This document shows, in pieces, positions 55,438-64,000 of a stretch of 64,000 nucleotides of DNA. The notes under the pieces are model-generated. The model had not been told where the DNA came from and made no database searches. It saw only the letters and a program-made list of their open reading frames with translations. Each line of letters starts with the position of its first letter. Within the stretch, counting starts at the first letter, position 1. Location: positions 62,001 to 126,000 of the forward strand of contig JAFEMH010002457.1 of assembly GCA_022495995.1 (NCBI GenBank). The letters run 5' to 3'. The DNA comes from Adenophora triphylla var. japonica (taxonomy: Eukaryota > Streptophyta > Magnoliopsida > Asterales > Campanulaceae). Position numbers and translations under genes: made by a program.

Positions 55438-56160
55438 TTGAAAGAGGACCCGATCCTCACTCGGCTCAAAGCGGACCCGGGCGAACATTTCCCTTTGGTC
55501 CCTTCTCACATCTTCATATCCTCACAAGCTCAAGCTAGAGGAAAGTCTGGACCGTACCATGGTCTCTCGTGGGCCTTGACCCCAGGCAGAAGTCATTCGG
55601 ATGATCGGCAACATCCACTACGGCAACATTATCACCTTCACGATGATTTGGACCTTCCAAAATTTGGGGTTGATCACAATGAGCCTCTCTACATCAAGAT
55701 CCAGTGGACGAGCGTCGCCTTCCGCGTGTTGGTAGACGGAGGTTCCGGAATGAATGTCTTGCCCGCCAAGATGATGGACTGCTTGACATCAAGCCTATAG
55801 ATCTGAAGCCTTCGGTCCACACTTTGTCGAGGCCTATGACTCTACTTCCCGTACGGTTCTCGGGGTTGCTACTCTTAATATGCGGTTCGGCAGCGGGTAA
55901 TCCCCACCGAATTCCAAGTGTTGGACATTCCAATCACTTTCACAGCCATCTGGGCGTCCTGGCTGCATCAAAACAATGGCGTGGCATCCACCCTTCACCA
56001 GTGCCTCAAGTTCATGCAAGGCAACGAGCTAACCACAGTCTACGGCGACAGTGTCACCACCGAGGGGACCAGCACCAACGACATTCCAGTGTTAGAAATC
56101 AAGCATAATGATGACATGGCATTAACTGGATTCACACTGGAGACCTCCAAGATCTAAATA
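55438..56160 (+). pseudogene. Gypsy-2 retropepsin, second copy (PR2)
   Basis: The active-site region VLVDGGSGMNVLPAKMM (Asp codon 55735) follows DLPKFGVDHNEPLYIKI, parallel to DLPRDASGHNEALYITL in PR1. After a frameshift the C-terminal half reads DIPITFTAIWASWLHQ, then STLHQCLKF and GDSV, aligning with DIPSEFTALLGRPWLH and STLHQCVKF of PR1. It is therefore a second, diverged retropepsin about 3.3 kb downstream of the first. Confidence 0.78.
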
Positions 56161-57175
56161 TGCAACGTGGACCTTCCACGGTTTCAAGATAAGATTCCTC
56201 CCGCCATGAAGATGATGAAACTCATGAACTTCATCCCAGAATTCGGGCTCGGCAAAAGGATACAAGGCCAACACCAAGTCATTGAAGTCAAGGACCACAC
56301 CACGGTCCAGGGGCTCGGTTATGTACCAACACCGGCTGACATCAGGGAGAACAAAAGGCTCGCCCGCACCAAGGCAGCAGCCCGCAAAAGGGGAACCTCC
56401 GACAGCACACCCAACCTCCGACCTTACAGTTTCGACCTCGCTCATTACTTCACCAAGGGAACCGACAGCAGAACTGAGGGGACCAACGGCGGAACCAACG
56501 ACGGGGTGAGGGGACCAACGAGGCGGAACCGACGGCGAAGCTGAGAGGACTAATGGAGGAACCGGCGCGGGCGAGGGGACCGACGGAGCCCGATGAAGAT
56601 GAGAAAGAAGCCGGGGACGGTCGGCACATACTATAGAAAGGATGGAAAAGCTAGCACGGGACCTCAAGCGTTTCAGAGGACTCAAGGCCAATCCGATAAG
56701 GGGAGCGTTCCTCGACATCACGGCTCTACTGGACCAGCTGCCACCACGATCCGGCCACGAGTACACATTCAAGGGAATCCCGGACTTGGAGGAGCGGCTC
56801 GGGGCACTCTCCATGGGAAACAGTACATTCGGATCAGCCGCCGAGGCCACATTTGAGACAAGTAACTCCAAAGCGAAGGAACCATAATTCATAGAAGACG
56901 CTCTCGGTGGACCGGCTCTATAGAGTCTTTTTGAAGAAGTCATGGAGGTGCCAAACCCGATTGACACAGGGCTCAGCGGCATGATCGCCATGATTGGGAC
57001 AGCGAAGCCAAGCCTCTCGATCCCGGAACCCTCATCAAGCATCCGGCAATGCCACTTTGAAGAAGCCTGGGTAACTTTCACCGGACCGAGGGCAAGCTTG
57101 GCGAGAATAGGAAGACAAGTTTGGGCTGCACCCACATCTCCCTAAACCCGGTCTCAAACCCTGCGAGTCGGTCCT
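56161..57175 (+). pseudogene. Gypsy-2 G-patch-like region and RT-proximal linker
   Basis: 56167-56544 reads MMKLMNFIPEFGLGKRIQG, then QGLGYVPTPADIRENKR. A glycine-rich FGLGK then GLGY-PTP-D segment after the protease is seen in Tat elements and resembles a G-patch (possible nucleic-acid binding). Beyond about 56410 the sequence is TEGTNGG-type low complexity and shifted frames. The 337-residue minus-strand frame over this region is an antisense shadow. Confidence 0.55.
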
Positions 57176-58530
57176 TGTAAAAATCCGAGTCCTCGAGTCG
57201 TCCAACGGCCTTACGCCGGAAGACTATGATAATATAGCCAACCATGTATTTCCGTTCTCGTTTAATGAAAAGTCTGACCTTTCGGAGTATCCTCTCATTG
57301 CCACTTTAACAGCGATAAGTTAACAAACAACTTAAAAGATGTTAATAACTCAATTGATAAAGAAGCGAGACACATTAAATGAACAATACATTAAAGAAGT
57401 TCTCGAGCGTGTAGTTGACCAAGAGGACGACCGGGCCCAGCTGCCGAAGAGGTTATGACCAAAGTGAACACAGGGTCGGTGCAAGAGCCTAAAGACACAC
57501 AAGTGTGCAGTTTCTTCGCCGATGCAGAAAAAGAAGCCCTGATAAACCTCCTCCGGGAGTATGTTGACGTGTTCGCCTGGTCATACCAGGACATGCCAAG
57601 ACTCGATCCCTCAATCGTGGAGCACAGAATTCCCCTGGATCCTGAATCTAAGCCTGTCAAACAGAAGCTACGCAAGATCAAGCCAGAGTGGTCCTTGCAA
57701 GTTAAAGAAGAGATTGAGAAAATGCTCCGAGTTGGTTTCATCAGAGTGATTAAGTACCCTACTTGGCTTTCCAACATCGTGACGGTCACCAAGGCCAATG
57801 GAAAGGTCAGATGCTGTGTGGATTTTTGGGATCTCAACAAGGCCAGCCCTAAAGATGATTTCCCACTGCCTAATATCAACATGTTAGTCGACACCACGGC
57901 AAATTTCGAAGTAAAGTCCTTCGTGGATGGGTTTGCTGGATACAACCAAATCAAAATGTCCGAGGAAGATCAATTCAAGACTGCTTTTACCACTCCGTGG
58001 GGGACGTACTGCTACACGATCATGCCGTTCGGTCTGAAGAACGCTGGGGCTACTTACTAGTGGGCTGCAACAGCCCTCTTCCATGACATGAGTCACAAAG
58101 AAATCGAAGTATATGTCGACGACATGATCATCCACTCCAGAGGATCAGACATGCAGCACATGACAGATCTGAGAAAGTTCTTAAACAGACTCAGAAAGCA
58201 CTCCATGCGAGGTGCACCTTCGGCGTCAAGCGCGGCAAGGTACTGGGGCACATGGTTACAGAAAGAGGTATCGAAGTCGATCCCAAGAAAATCAAGGCCA
58301 TCATCGACATGAAGCCACCTCAAACTCTGACAGAAGTGAAAAGATTTATGGGAAGACTTCAGTACATCAGTCGCTTCATCAACCAGTTGACATCTCTCTG
58401 CGAGCCCATGTTCAAACTGATGAAGAAGAATGCCGACATCAACTGGGACTCCTAGTGCCAGACAGCTTTCGAAAAAATCAAGACATACTTGGTAAATCCC
58501 CCAGTTACATTGCCCGCCACATGAAGACAA
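57176..58530 (+). pseudogene. Gypsy-2 reverse transcriptase
   Basis: The main frame 57455-58060 contains REYVDVFAWSYQDMPRLD, EEIEKMLRVGFIRVIKYPTW, NIVTVTKANGKVR, VDFWDLNKASPKDDFPLP, SFVDGFAGYNQIKM and TIMPFGLKNAGATY. A TAG at 58058-58060 follows ATY where relatives have Gln (a single C-to-T change would do it). Then comes ALFHDMSHKEIEVYVDDMII with the YVDD catalytic pair near 58115 and the thumb TEVKRFMGRLQYISRFI. It copies element RNA into DNA. A frameshift after HSRGSD and another stop near 58453 break it. Confidence 0.92.
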
Positions 58531-58860
58531 GCCACTACTCCTCTGTGCTTGATATGAGACACGTCAATCGGAGCAATGCGCACAAGAACGAAAGATTCCA
58601 AGGTTGAGCATGCAATCTACTTCGTAAGTCGGAGGCTTCAAGGAAGTGAACTCAGCTACTCAGCGTTAGAGAAAACTTGTACCGCCTTAGTATGGGTAGT
58701 CGGGAAACTTAAACACTACATGCAGTCACATTCAGTGCTCTGGTCTCCAAAATGGACCCCGTCAGATATCTCTTCGACAAGCCATCCTGTCAATGCGACT
58801 AGCCAAGTGGTCATTCTTCTGGATGAGTTCGACATCAAGTACATGGTCGAAAATCAATAA
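58531..58860 (+). pseudogene. Gypsy-2 classical RNase H
   Basis: KVEHAIYFVSRRLQGSELSY, then ALEKTCTALVWVVGKLKHYM and a VLLDEFDIKYMVENQ end, the connection/RNase H of Gypsy pol. The N-terminal DAS-type motif is obscured by frameshifts near 58550-58590. Confidence 0.8.
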
Positions 58861-58899
58861 AGGGCGGAGTAATGGCGGATCAGTGGTCGACTTCCCAAT

Positions 58900-59440
58900 C
58901 CCGGTGAACCAAGGGTCTCGATCCGTAATTTCGGACGACGGAATCTTTTCACTCGGCAAGCGCAAACCGGCGGCAACTCTTCTTCGATGGGGCAGCCAAC
59001 AAGAAGGGAAATGGTATTGGAATGCTCCTTGTCGATCCCAAGGACAAGCATACTCCATATGGCCATCAAGATTTGAATTTTGGGAAACAACCAACAATGC
59101 GGCGGGGAATACGAAGCTTTGTGCGGCCGAGTGCAGGAAGCCGCTCTCGAGCGCAAACATCTCGAAGCTGGAAATATACGGAGACTCGGCATTGATCATC
59201 AATCAAGTGTCCAACAAATGGAAGACGTTAGATTCGGCCTCGAAGTACCACGCGTACATGGAGGAGCTCATTGCTCGGTTCAAGGACATCTCATTTCACT
59301 ATTTGCCAAGAGACGGGAACCGCCGCGGATGCCACAGCAACCCTCGCCTCTCTTGTCAAAATTCCCGATGGGAAATCGGTAAAACCCCTCGAATAGGCGG
59401 ACGGAAAACACCCGCCTATTCTTTGTGAGATCGAAATAAA
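58900..59440 (+). pseudogene. Gypsy-2 second (archaeal-like) RNase H
   Basis: Shifted frames give FFDGAANKKGNGIGMLL at 58985-59035, the EYEALC block near 59108, an IYGDSALIINQVSNKW-like block at 59170-59220 (the frame at 58793-59428 carries KLEIYGDSALIINQ) and HYLPRDGNR near 59300. These are the four acidic motifs of a second RNase H; dual RNase H supports Tat assignment. Confidence 0.82.
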
Positions 59441-60732
59441 AAAGAAACGATCGACGAACCTGGTACAATCAAATCTACCGGTACCTCCAAACGGAGAAGC
59501 TTCCTTCACAAATGAAGATGGAAAATACAAAGAAGGGATCAAAGACAAAAACATGATGGCATTAAAACGCCTGGCATCCCATTTCGTCATTCAGGGGTAT
59601 GTTGTACAAGAAGCGCCACGAGGGCCACTCCTTCGGTGTGTAAACAAAGAAAAAGTCAGCGAGCTAATGAACGAAGTTCACAACGGAACTGCGGTCCGCA
59701 CATGAACGCCCGAGCATTGACACGAGATCATTTTCCGTATGGGATACTATTGGATATCTATGGAAACGAGGCGCATCCGGTTCGTCAGAAGGCTGCGACA
59801 AATGTCAACGGTTCTCCAACCTCAATCACATCCCTCCTCATGAACTCTATTGCATGACTACGCCATGGCCTTTCTCCACATGGGGAATCGACGTCATCGG
59901 CAAGATCACTCCACCAGGGAGCAATGGTCACGAGTTCATTCTAGTCGCGATCGACTACTTCACCAAATGGGTAGAAGTCGGATCGTACAAGGTGCTTGAA
60001 TTCTAAGAAGGTGGCCGAATTCATCAAAGAGAACATCATGTCTTGCGATACGGGGTGCCCAGCGAGATCATATCCGACAATGGGACTCACTTCGAGGGAG
60101 ATTGTGACCAACTGCTGACCGAATTCAGAGTCACGCGTCACAAGTCTTCTCCTTACAGACCACAAACCAATAGTGCAGTAGAGGCAGCAAACATGACTCT
60201 CGCCATGATAATCAGAAAGATGAACACCAGAGGTCGGGACTGGCCCGAAAAGCTACATCTAGCCCTCTGGGGATACAGAACATCAGTTAGAACTGCCACA
60301 GGGGAGACTCCGTTCACGCTTACCTACGAAATGGAAGCAATGTTACCCGTGGAATTGGAAATTCCATCCCTCCGAGTCCTCTTAGAAAACGGGATCAATG
60401 AAGACGAATGGCTACAGAGCCGTCACGACGAACTTGCTCTACTCGACGAGCGCAGATTGAAAGCCATGGAGCACACTCGAGCCTACCAGAGCAGAATGGC
60501 CCGAGCATTCGATAAGAAAGTCAAGATCTGAGACATCAGAGAAGGCGGCTTGGTGCTAAAGGAAAAGCCTCCTACGCAAACCAATCCCCTCGGAAAGTGG
60601 GAGCCTACCTGGATAGGACCGTTCATGGTACAAAAAATCTTCTCCGGAGGAGCCATGAAGTTAGCAGACTTGGATGGGAACCCTTTCGTTAACCCCGTGA
60701 ACGGAAGCAAGCTCCGCAGATACTTCATTTGA
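59441..60732 (+). pseudogene. Gypsy-2 integrase
   Basis: The HHCC zinc-binding region lies near 59640-59860 in changing frames. WGIDVIGK and FILVAIDYFTKWVE lie near 59885-59975. The long frame 60043-60531 has RYGVPSEIISDNGTHFEGDC (second Asp) and QTNSAVEAANMTL (Glu). The C-terminal part ends GPFMVQKIFSGGAMKLADLD and LRRYFI at the stop 60730-60732, with no chromodomain. A stop at 60529-60531 and upstream shifts disable it. It would insert element DNA into the host chromosome. Confidence 0.9.
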
Positions 60733-61185
60733 GGAAGAGCACGAGTCAACTCTCCTTCCCCATACACCACCCCTCAGTAAAATTAAAGTGCTAAAAGAGT
60801 AATACCCAATTGGATACATTCTCGCTAATGATCCAGGTAAAAAACAGGGTCACACTTCTTTTGTCTTTGTTTTTCTCAAATTCACCTAAAAGTGTCGAAC
60901 TACGGTGACCTGAGCCCCTTAGTCCAATTGTAAAAGGGGAACGTAGGCAGCCATCATTGGTTCGGTCTCAAAAACAAAAAAAAAATACAATAAGCATCAA
61001 TTGCTTGTGTTTCGAAAAACTCTTTTCAATTAACCTACAAATTCATTACGGTTAAAACAATCTTTGATGAGTTCAAGCACGGTCAACTCTTGAATCGCTA
61101 CATGCTAGCAAAACTACAATAAAACATTAATCAGTTAATGTGTCTGCAATGACAATGGGTGGATACTCTGGACAGCAAGGTCAAC
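60733..61185 (+). other. Gypsy-2 post-pol spacer
   Basis: Non-coding; shares GAGCCCCTTAG and AAAAGGGGAACGTAGGCA blocks with Gypsy-1 near 34840. Confidence 0.6.
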
Positions 61186-62680
61186 CTAGTTTCCCATACT
61201 TGGTCCTTCATCCTTCTTCCCCTTCCCTTTCCCACGGCGAGTGTTCTTCACCTTCACAGGGAATACTCCGGTAGTCCTTATACCTGGCTCAGGGACCCTT
61301 CCCGATGTCTCCGTCAAACCTGTAGCTGTCAACGCAGCCCTTTCCCTAGCTTTGTCTCGAGCTGCCTCACTTCTAGCCATCATGACCGTGCTTTGATTGG
61401 CCTCCCGATCAACATTGGCCTCATAGTCAGCCATGTCGTTCCCAGTACGATCCCCAGGGTTAGCCCCCGCTTCAGTCCTCCTCAAGGTCGAGCTGTCAAG
61501 GTAGTCACGACCCAACAGCTCACTCCGTCTCCACAAGATAGCCATCTGTATCTCCCCTATACACTCTTTATACCAGTTCAGATACTGCGTCGACAGAACA
61601 GTGCCCCCTCTCCGGTGAAAGAGAACCCTGGCAGGAAAGGACGTGTATTGCCACCACCGTGTGAGCACCAATAGCGTCGAAGGATCTTCCATCAGCAGAG
61701 ATCCCACCTCGAAGGTAGCAGCATGACTCAAGCCCGTCAATGGCACCTGCTCCAGCCCGTACTATCGCAGAACCAACGATGGAATGTAGAAAGACGTCTG
61801 AGACAGCCCCGGCGCTCTGACAACCAATAGACCCTCTGAGCGGTCCGACAAGTCTGTAACTTCCGGTGGGGAACCCACCATCGCAGTGATGCGTGCGGAG
61901 TCCGGCCATCCAGAGCTCTTGCTCGGCTGATTGCCCCTATCACCGGAAGGACGTCGAGAAAAGGACCAAGCGTCACAAGACATTGGCACCTCGGGCATCA
62001 TCTGCCGATCTCTCCCTCGGCCACATAGTAAGCATAGCGGGACTCCCTCCCCGCATGTATCGGCTACGGTCGCCATCCGACCTATGCCCGAACGTCTCGC
62101 CCAAGACCAAAAGCACGATGTCTCCCCCGCTCCGGTACTGCCTCACCAGGTCCAGTACACTGTGATGGCACACACCCAAGGACGTGAACGTGAACATAGT
62201 AGCGATCGTGCACAGAGCAAACGCGTCCCACGCGAAGACGCTCCCCTCAGCTCCGGCAAATCTATCGGGTAGTCCCGAAATGTCGACATAATCAGTGTTC
62301 AGTATCAGCATCTCGTATGCTTCTCCAGCCGAGATACCAAGCAAAGACACTAGCTTCTCAACAGTGGCCATGCCACCAGCATACGGAAGAACTAGCTGCT
62401 CCGTCTCAGGTCCTCCCAGAATGACCCAGAAATCTTCGAACGTAGGAGTGATTTCGTTGTACGAGAAGTTGTACACATTCCTCCGCACATCCCAGAAGCG
62501 AGCCGCTGCTCTCAAAAGATCCTAATCTGGCATGAGCTCCTTCAAAGCCCAAACAGATTTCATCCCGTAACAGCCTTCGAAAAACCCCTTGTTTTGCCTC
62601 GTGTGGTTTTGTACCCACGACAGGAAATTTTCCAAGTATCGCTCTTGCATCCGAGACGATAGCTTAGGAAAGGGAGCCAT
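61186..62680 (-). pseudogene. Antisense gene 1 of Gypsy-2 (DUF7745/plant-mobile-domain-like)
   Basis: An ATG at 62680-62678 gives MAPFPKLSSRMQERYLENFL, continuing through FFEGCYGMKSVWALKELMPD to a TAG at 62524-62522. The same phase then gives LRAAARFWDVRRNVYNFSYN, EITPTFEDFWVILGGPE and LVSLLGISAGEAYEML to about 61975. FW-D, TPT-ED and a following GG-E pattern resemble plant DUF7745/mobile-domain proteins. After a shift it continues through 61909-61568 and 61746-61186, ending in a basic KVKNTRRGKGKGKKDEG tail, like Gypsy-1. Role unknown; PMD-related proteins have been linked to transposon silencing in hosts, but that is not evidence here. Confidence 0.68.
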
Positions 62681-63223
62681 GAAAGAAAGTGAAGGAAGCC
62701 TTAGGAATTGGAAAGAAATTCAGCCAACTGATCAAAGCAAAGGCGCAGTTTCTTACGAATTGCAAAGCTGAAACTGTAATTTAAAAGACTCTAGAATTTC
62801 ATTCTCAGTCCGGTCGAACTCTCTCTGCAGTTGACTCGGTCATCTCTGCAGCCAGCTGCTCCTAAATTGGAAGCAATTCCAAACAAAGCCCTGTTCATCC
62901 TTTATGAATCTGCGTGCTACCCCTGGTTTCATTCAACCAAAGCCAACACCTCTTCCGCCCCGGGCTCGTGTAACAGTGTAATTAATTAATAATCAGTGCA
63001 TATAGGATTAAATTTTGACCCGTTCAATTTTTTATGCATGTTTCATATTATTTATTTTTGATTAACCTACTTGCTTATTTGCCGAAAATAAAAAGGAGGT
63101 AATCACAGAATAGATGCGCGAAGTACAGGTTCCGCCCCAAGGGCGCCTTTTCAAATACAATACAAGTCAAATTGTTCCGGACAATACATACATTTTGTCT
63201 AAAAGAAAGCAATAAAAGAAGGA
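62681..63223. other. Spacer between antisense genes of Gypsy-2
   Basis: Non-coding; likely promoter region of antisense gene 1 on the minus strand. No TATA box could be assigned with confidence. Confidence 0.4.
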
Positions 63224-64000
63224 CTACTCCGAGTCCTGCTCGTTATCCGAGCACTCGACGCACTGCTCCGCAGCTGCCGGATCTGTCGAAAACAGATAAT
63301 CTCTGAATTCCTCCAGGCGGGAATACGCGAAAGGCCTCCTCTGCGCCTGCGAACTCGAGGACTCTCTCCTCTCGTGCCCCGAGTGCGAAGGAGGATGAGC
63401 TCCAAACCCAGCCGTTCCGCCCGCGAACTGGCCAAATCCCTGCGCAAAGTCCGCTCCACCAGCCGTGGAAGCAGACGAACCTCTCGGCCTAGACGGCCTC
63501 GGCTCACGAACATCCACGCTCCTCCGAAAACTGCACCTCAGGAACGCCACGAGCCTCCTAGTGTAGGTGGCCCACCCGTCCAACTGTCTCATGGCCTGAT
63601 TGTACGTGCGGCAAGACACCTGCGAACTAGGAAAATCATCAAAAGACAAGCAGAAAGTACAGATGCAACATTTGCAGAATGCTACTATCAAATGCAGAAA
63701 ATTAAAGGGACTCACCGAAGCGTTGGGGTCCACCCTATACTGAGGTCTCGGCTCCTCCGGGATTGGGATCACCAACCGCCTGCGCGAATCGTCCAACCCC
63801 TCGTACGCCAGCCTAGCGCGTGGGAGCGGGAGGTCTCGGGGATATCCAGGGCCCTCGCCCTCCCTGTGCTGCACCTTTGGGCTCCTCAGCCTCATCCTCA
63901 AGAAAATGTCGTAGTCGGCCCCCGCTATGACATACTCGGTATAGAACACACCCTGTCTATACCTCTCCAACTCCTTCATCGGCATCGACAAAGGATGCTG
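63224..64000 (-). CDS. Antisense gene 2 of Gypsy-2, C-terminal exons, runs off the edge
   Basis: The open frame 63991-63224 is better read as two exons: up to 63716 (ending PEEPRPQYRVDPNAS) and 63619-63224 (starting VSCRTYNQAMRQLDGWATYT), joined across a 96-bp intron 63715-63620 with GTGAGT donor and TTCGCAG acceptor, phase 0. The skipped segment would otherwise encode an atypical Cys/Phe-rich stretch. The end is acidic (CSDNEQDSE). The position, intron and C-terminal pattern match antisense gene 2 of Gypsy-1, whose upstream exon carries the PMD signature; that part lies beyond this window. Confidence 0.6.
   Translation of the reverse strand, partial: QHPLSMPMKELERYRQGVFYTEYVIAGADYDIFLRMRLRSPKVQHREGEGPGYPRDLPLPRARLAYEGLDDSRRRLVIPIPEEPRPQYRVDPNASVSPFNFLHLIVAFCKCCICTFCLSFDDFPSSQVSCRTYNQAMRQLDGWATYTRRLVAFLRCSFRRSVDVREPRPSRPRGSSASTAGGADFAQGFGQFAGGTAGFGAHPPSHSGHERRESSSSQAQRRPFAYSRLEEFRDYLFSTDPAAAEQCVECSDNEQDSE

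Larger units (their letters stand above)
46689..64000 (+). mobile_element. Gypsy-2: Tat-type LTR retrotransposon, open at the right edge
   Basis: From the 5' LTR at 46689 to the window end (at least 17.3 kb). Order on the plus strand: LTR, primer site, 1.3-kb leader, intact gag, protease, a region with three repeated modules, a second protease, a G-patch-like segment, RT, RNase H, second RNase H, integrase, then two antisense genes. It is related to Gypsy-1 (same LTR start, shared leader blocks and antisense genes) but is a separate family or subfamily. Pol has several stops and shifts. Confidence 0.92.

Noticed and set aside
56122..57135. 337-codon minus-strand ORF in Gypsy-2
   Set aside because: It lies opposite the G-patch/linker part of pol, has no recognisable domain, and has no counterpart in Gypsy-1; it looks like an antisense shadow of low-stop GC-rich sequence.

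Overview
The window is nuclear plant DNA, most likely from a eudicot. The evidence is an intron-bearing F-box/FBD gene, plant-type Copia, Tat-type Gypsy, Mutator, Tourist and Stowaway elements, an endogenous caulimovirid, and a captured fragment resembling plant HCT. Only one ordinary host gene is convincing; nearly everything else is transposons nested in or beside one another. LAYOUT: 0.68-5.1 kb holds an F-box/FBD/LRR gene on the minus strand (four coding exons, possibly a 5'UTR exon), with a Stowaway MITE in intron 1 and a truncated RTE-type LINE plus a cluster of palindromes in its probable UTR intron. 5.51-7.23 kb is a complete Pack-MULE (about 240-bp TIRs, perfect 9-bp TSD) carrying an HCT N-terminal fragment. 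7.4-14 kb contains decayed endogenous pararetrovirus pieces: a plus-strand zinc-knuckle fragment split by a Tourist-like MITE, and a minus-strand copy with capsid/zinc-finger, protease, RT/RNase H, viroplasmin-like region and pregenomic promoter. 14.35-20.60 kb is a full-length minus-strand Copia with 852/853-bp LTRs and a perfect 5-bp TSD. 20.6-25.1 kb holds small elements and the start of a second Copia. 25.1-42.9 kb is a large, heavily decayed Tat-type Gypsy (Gypsy-1), and 42.9-46.7 kb holds a third Copia fragment and a MULE transposase remnant. 46.69 kb to the right edge is a second, younger-looking Tat-type Gypsy (Gypsy-2) whose 3' LTR lies outside the window. WHAT STANDS OUT: both Gypsy elements carry antisense genes between pol and the 3' LTR, with plant-mobile-domain-like sequence and plausible introns. 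Those introns fit a gene that the sense genomic RNA copies unspliced. Gypsy-2 also has two retropepsin domains flanking three divergent copies of an unrecognised roughly 80-100-residue module; Gypsy-1 retains one copy. Gypsy-1 carries eleven near-identical 50-bp repeats upstream of its 3' LTR. All identities and family calls were made by eye, without database searches.
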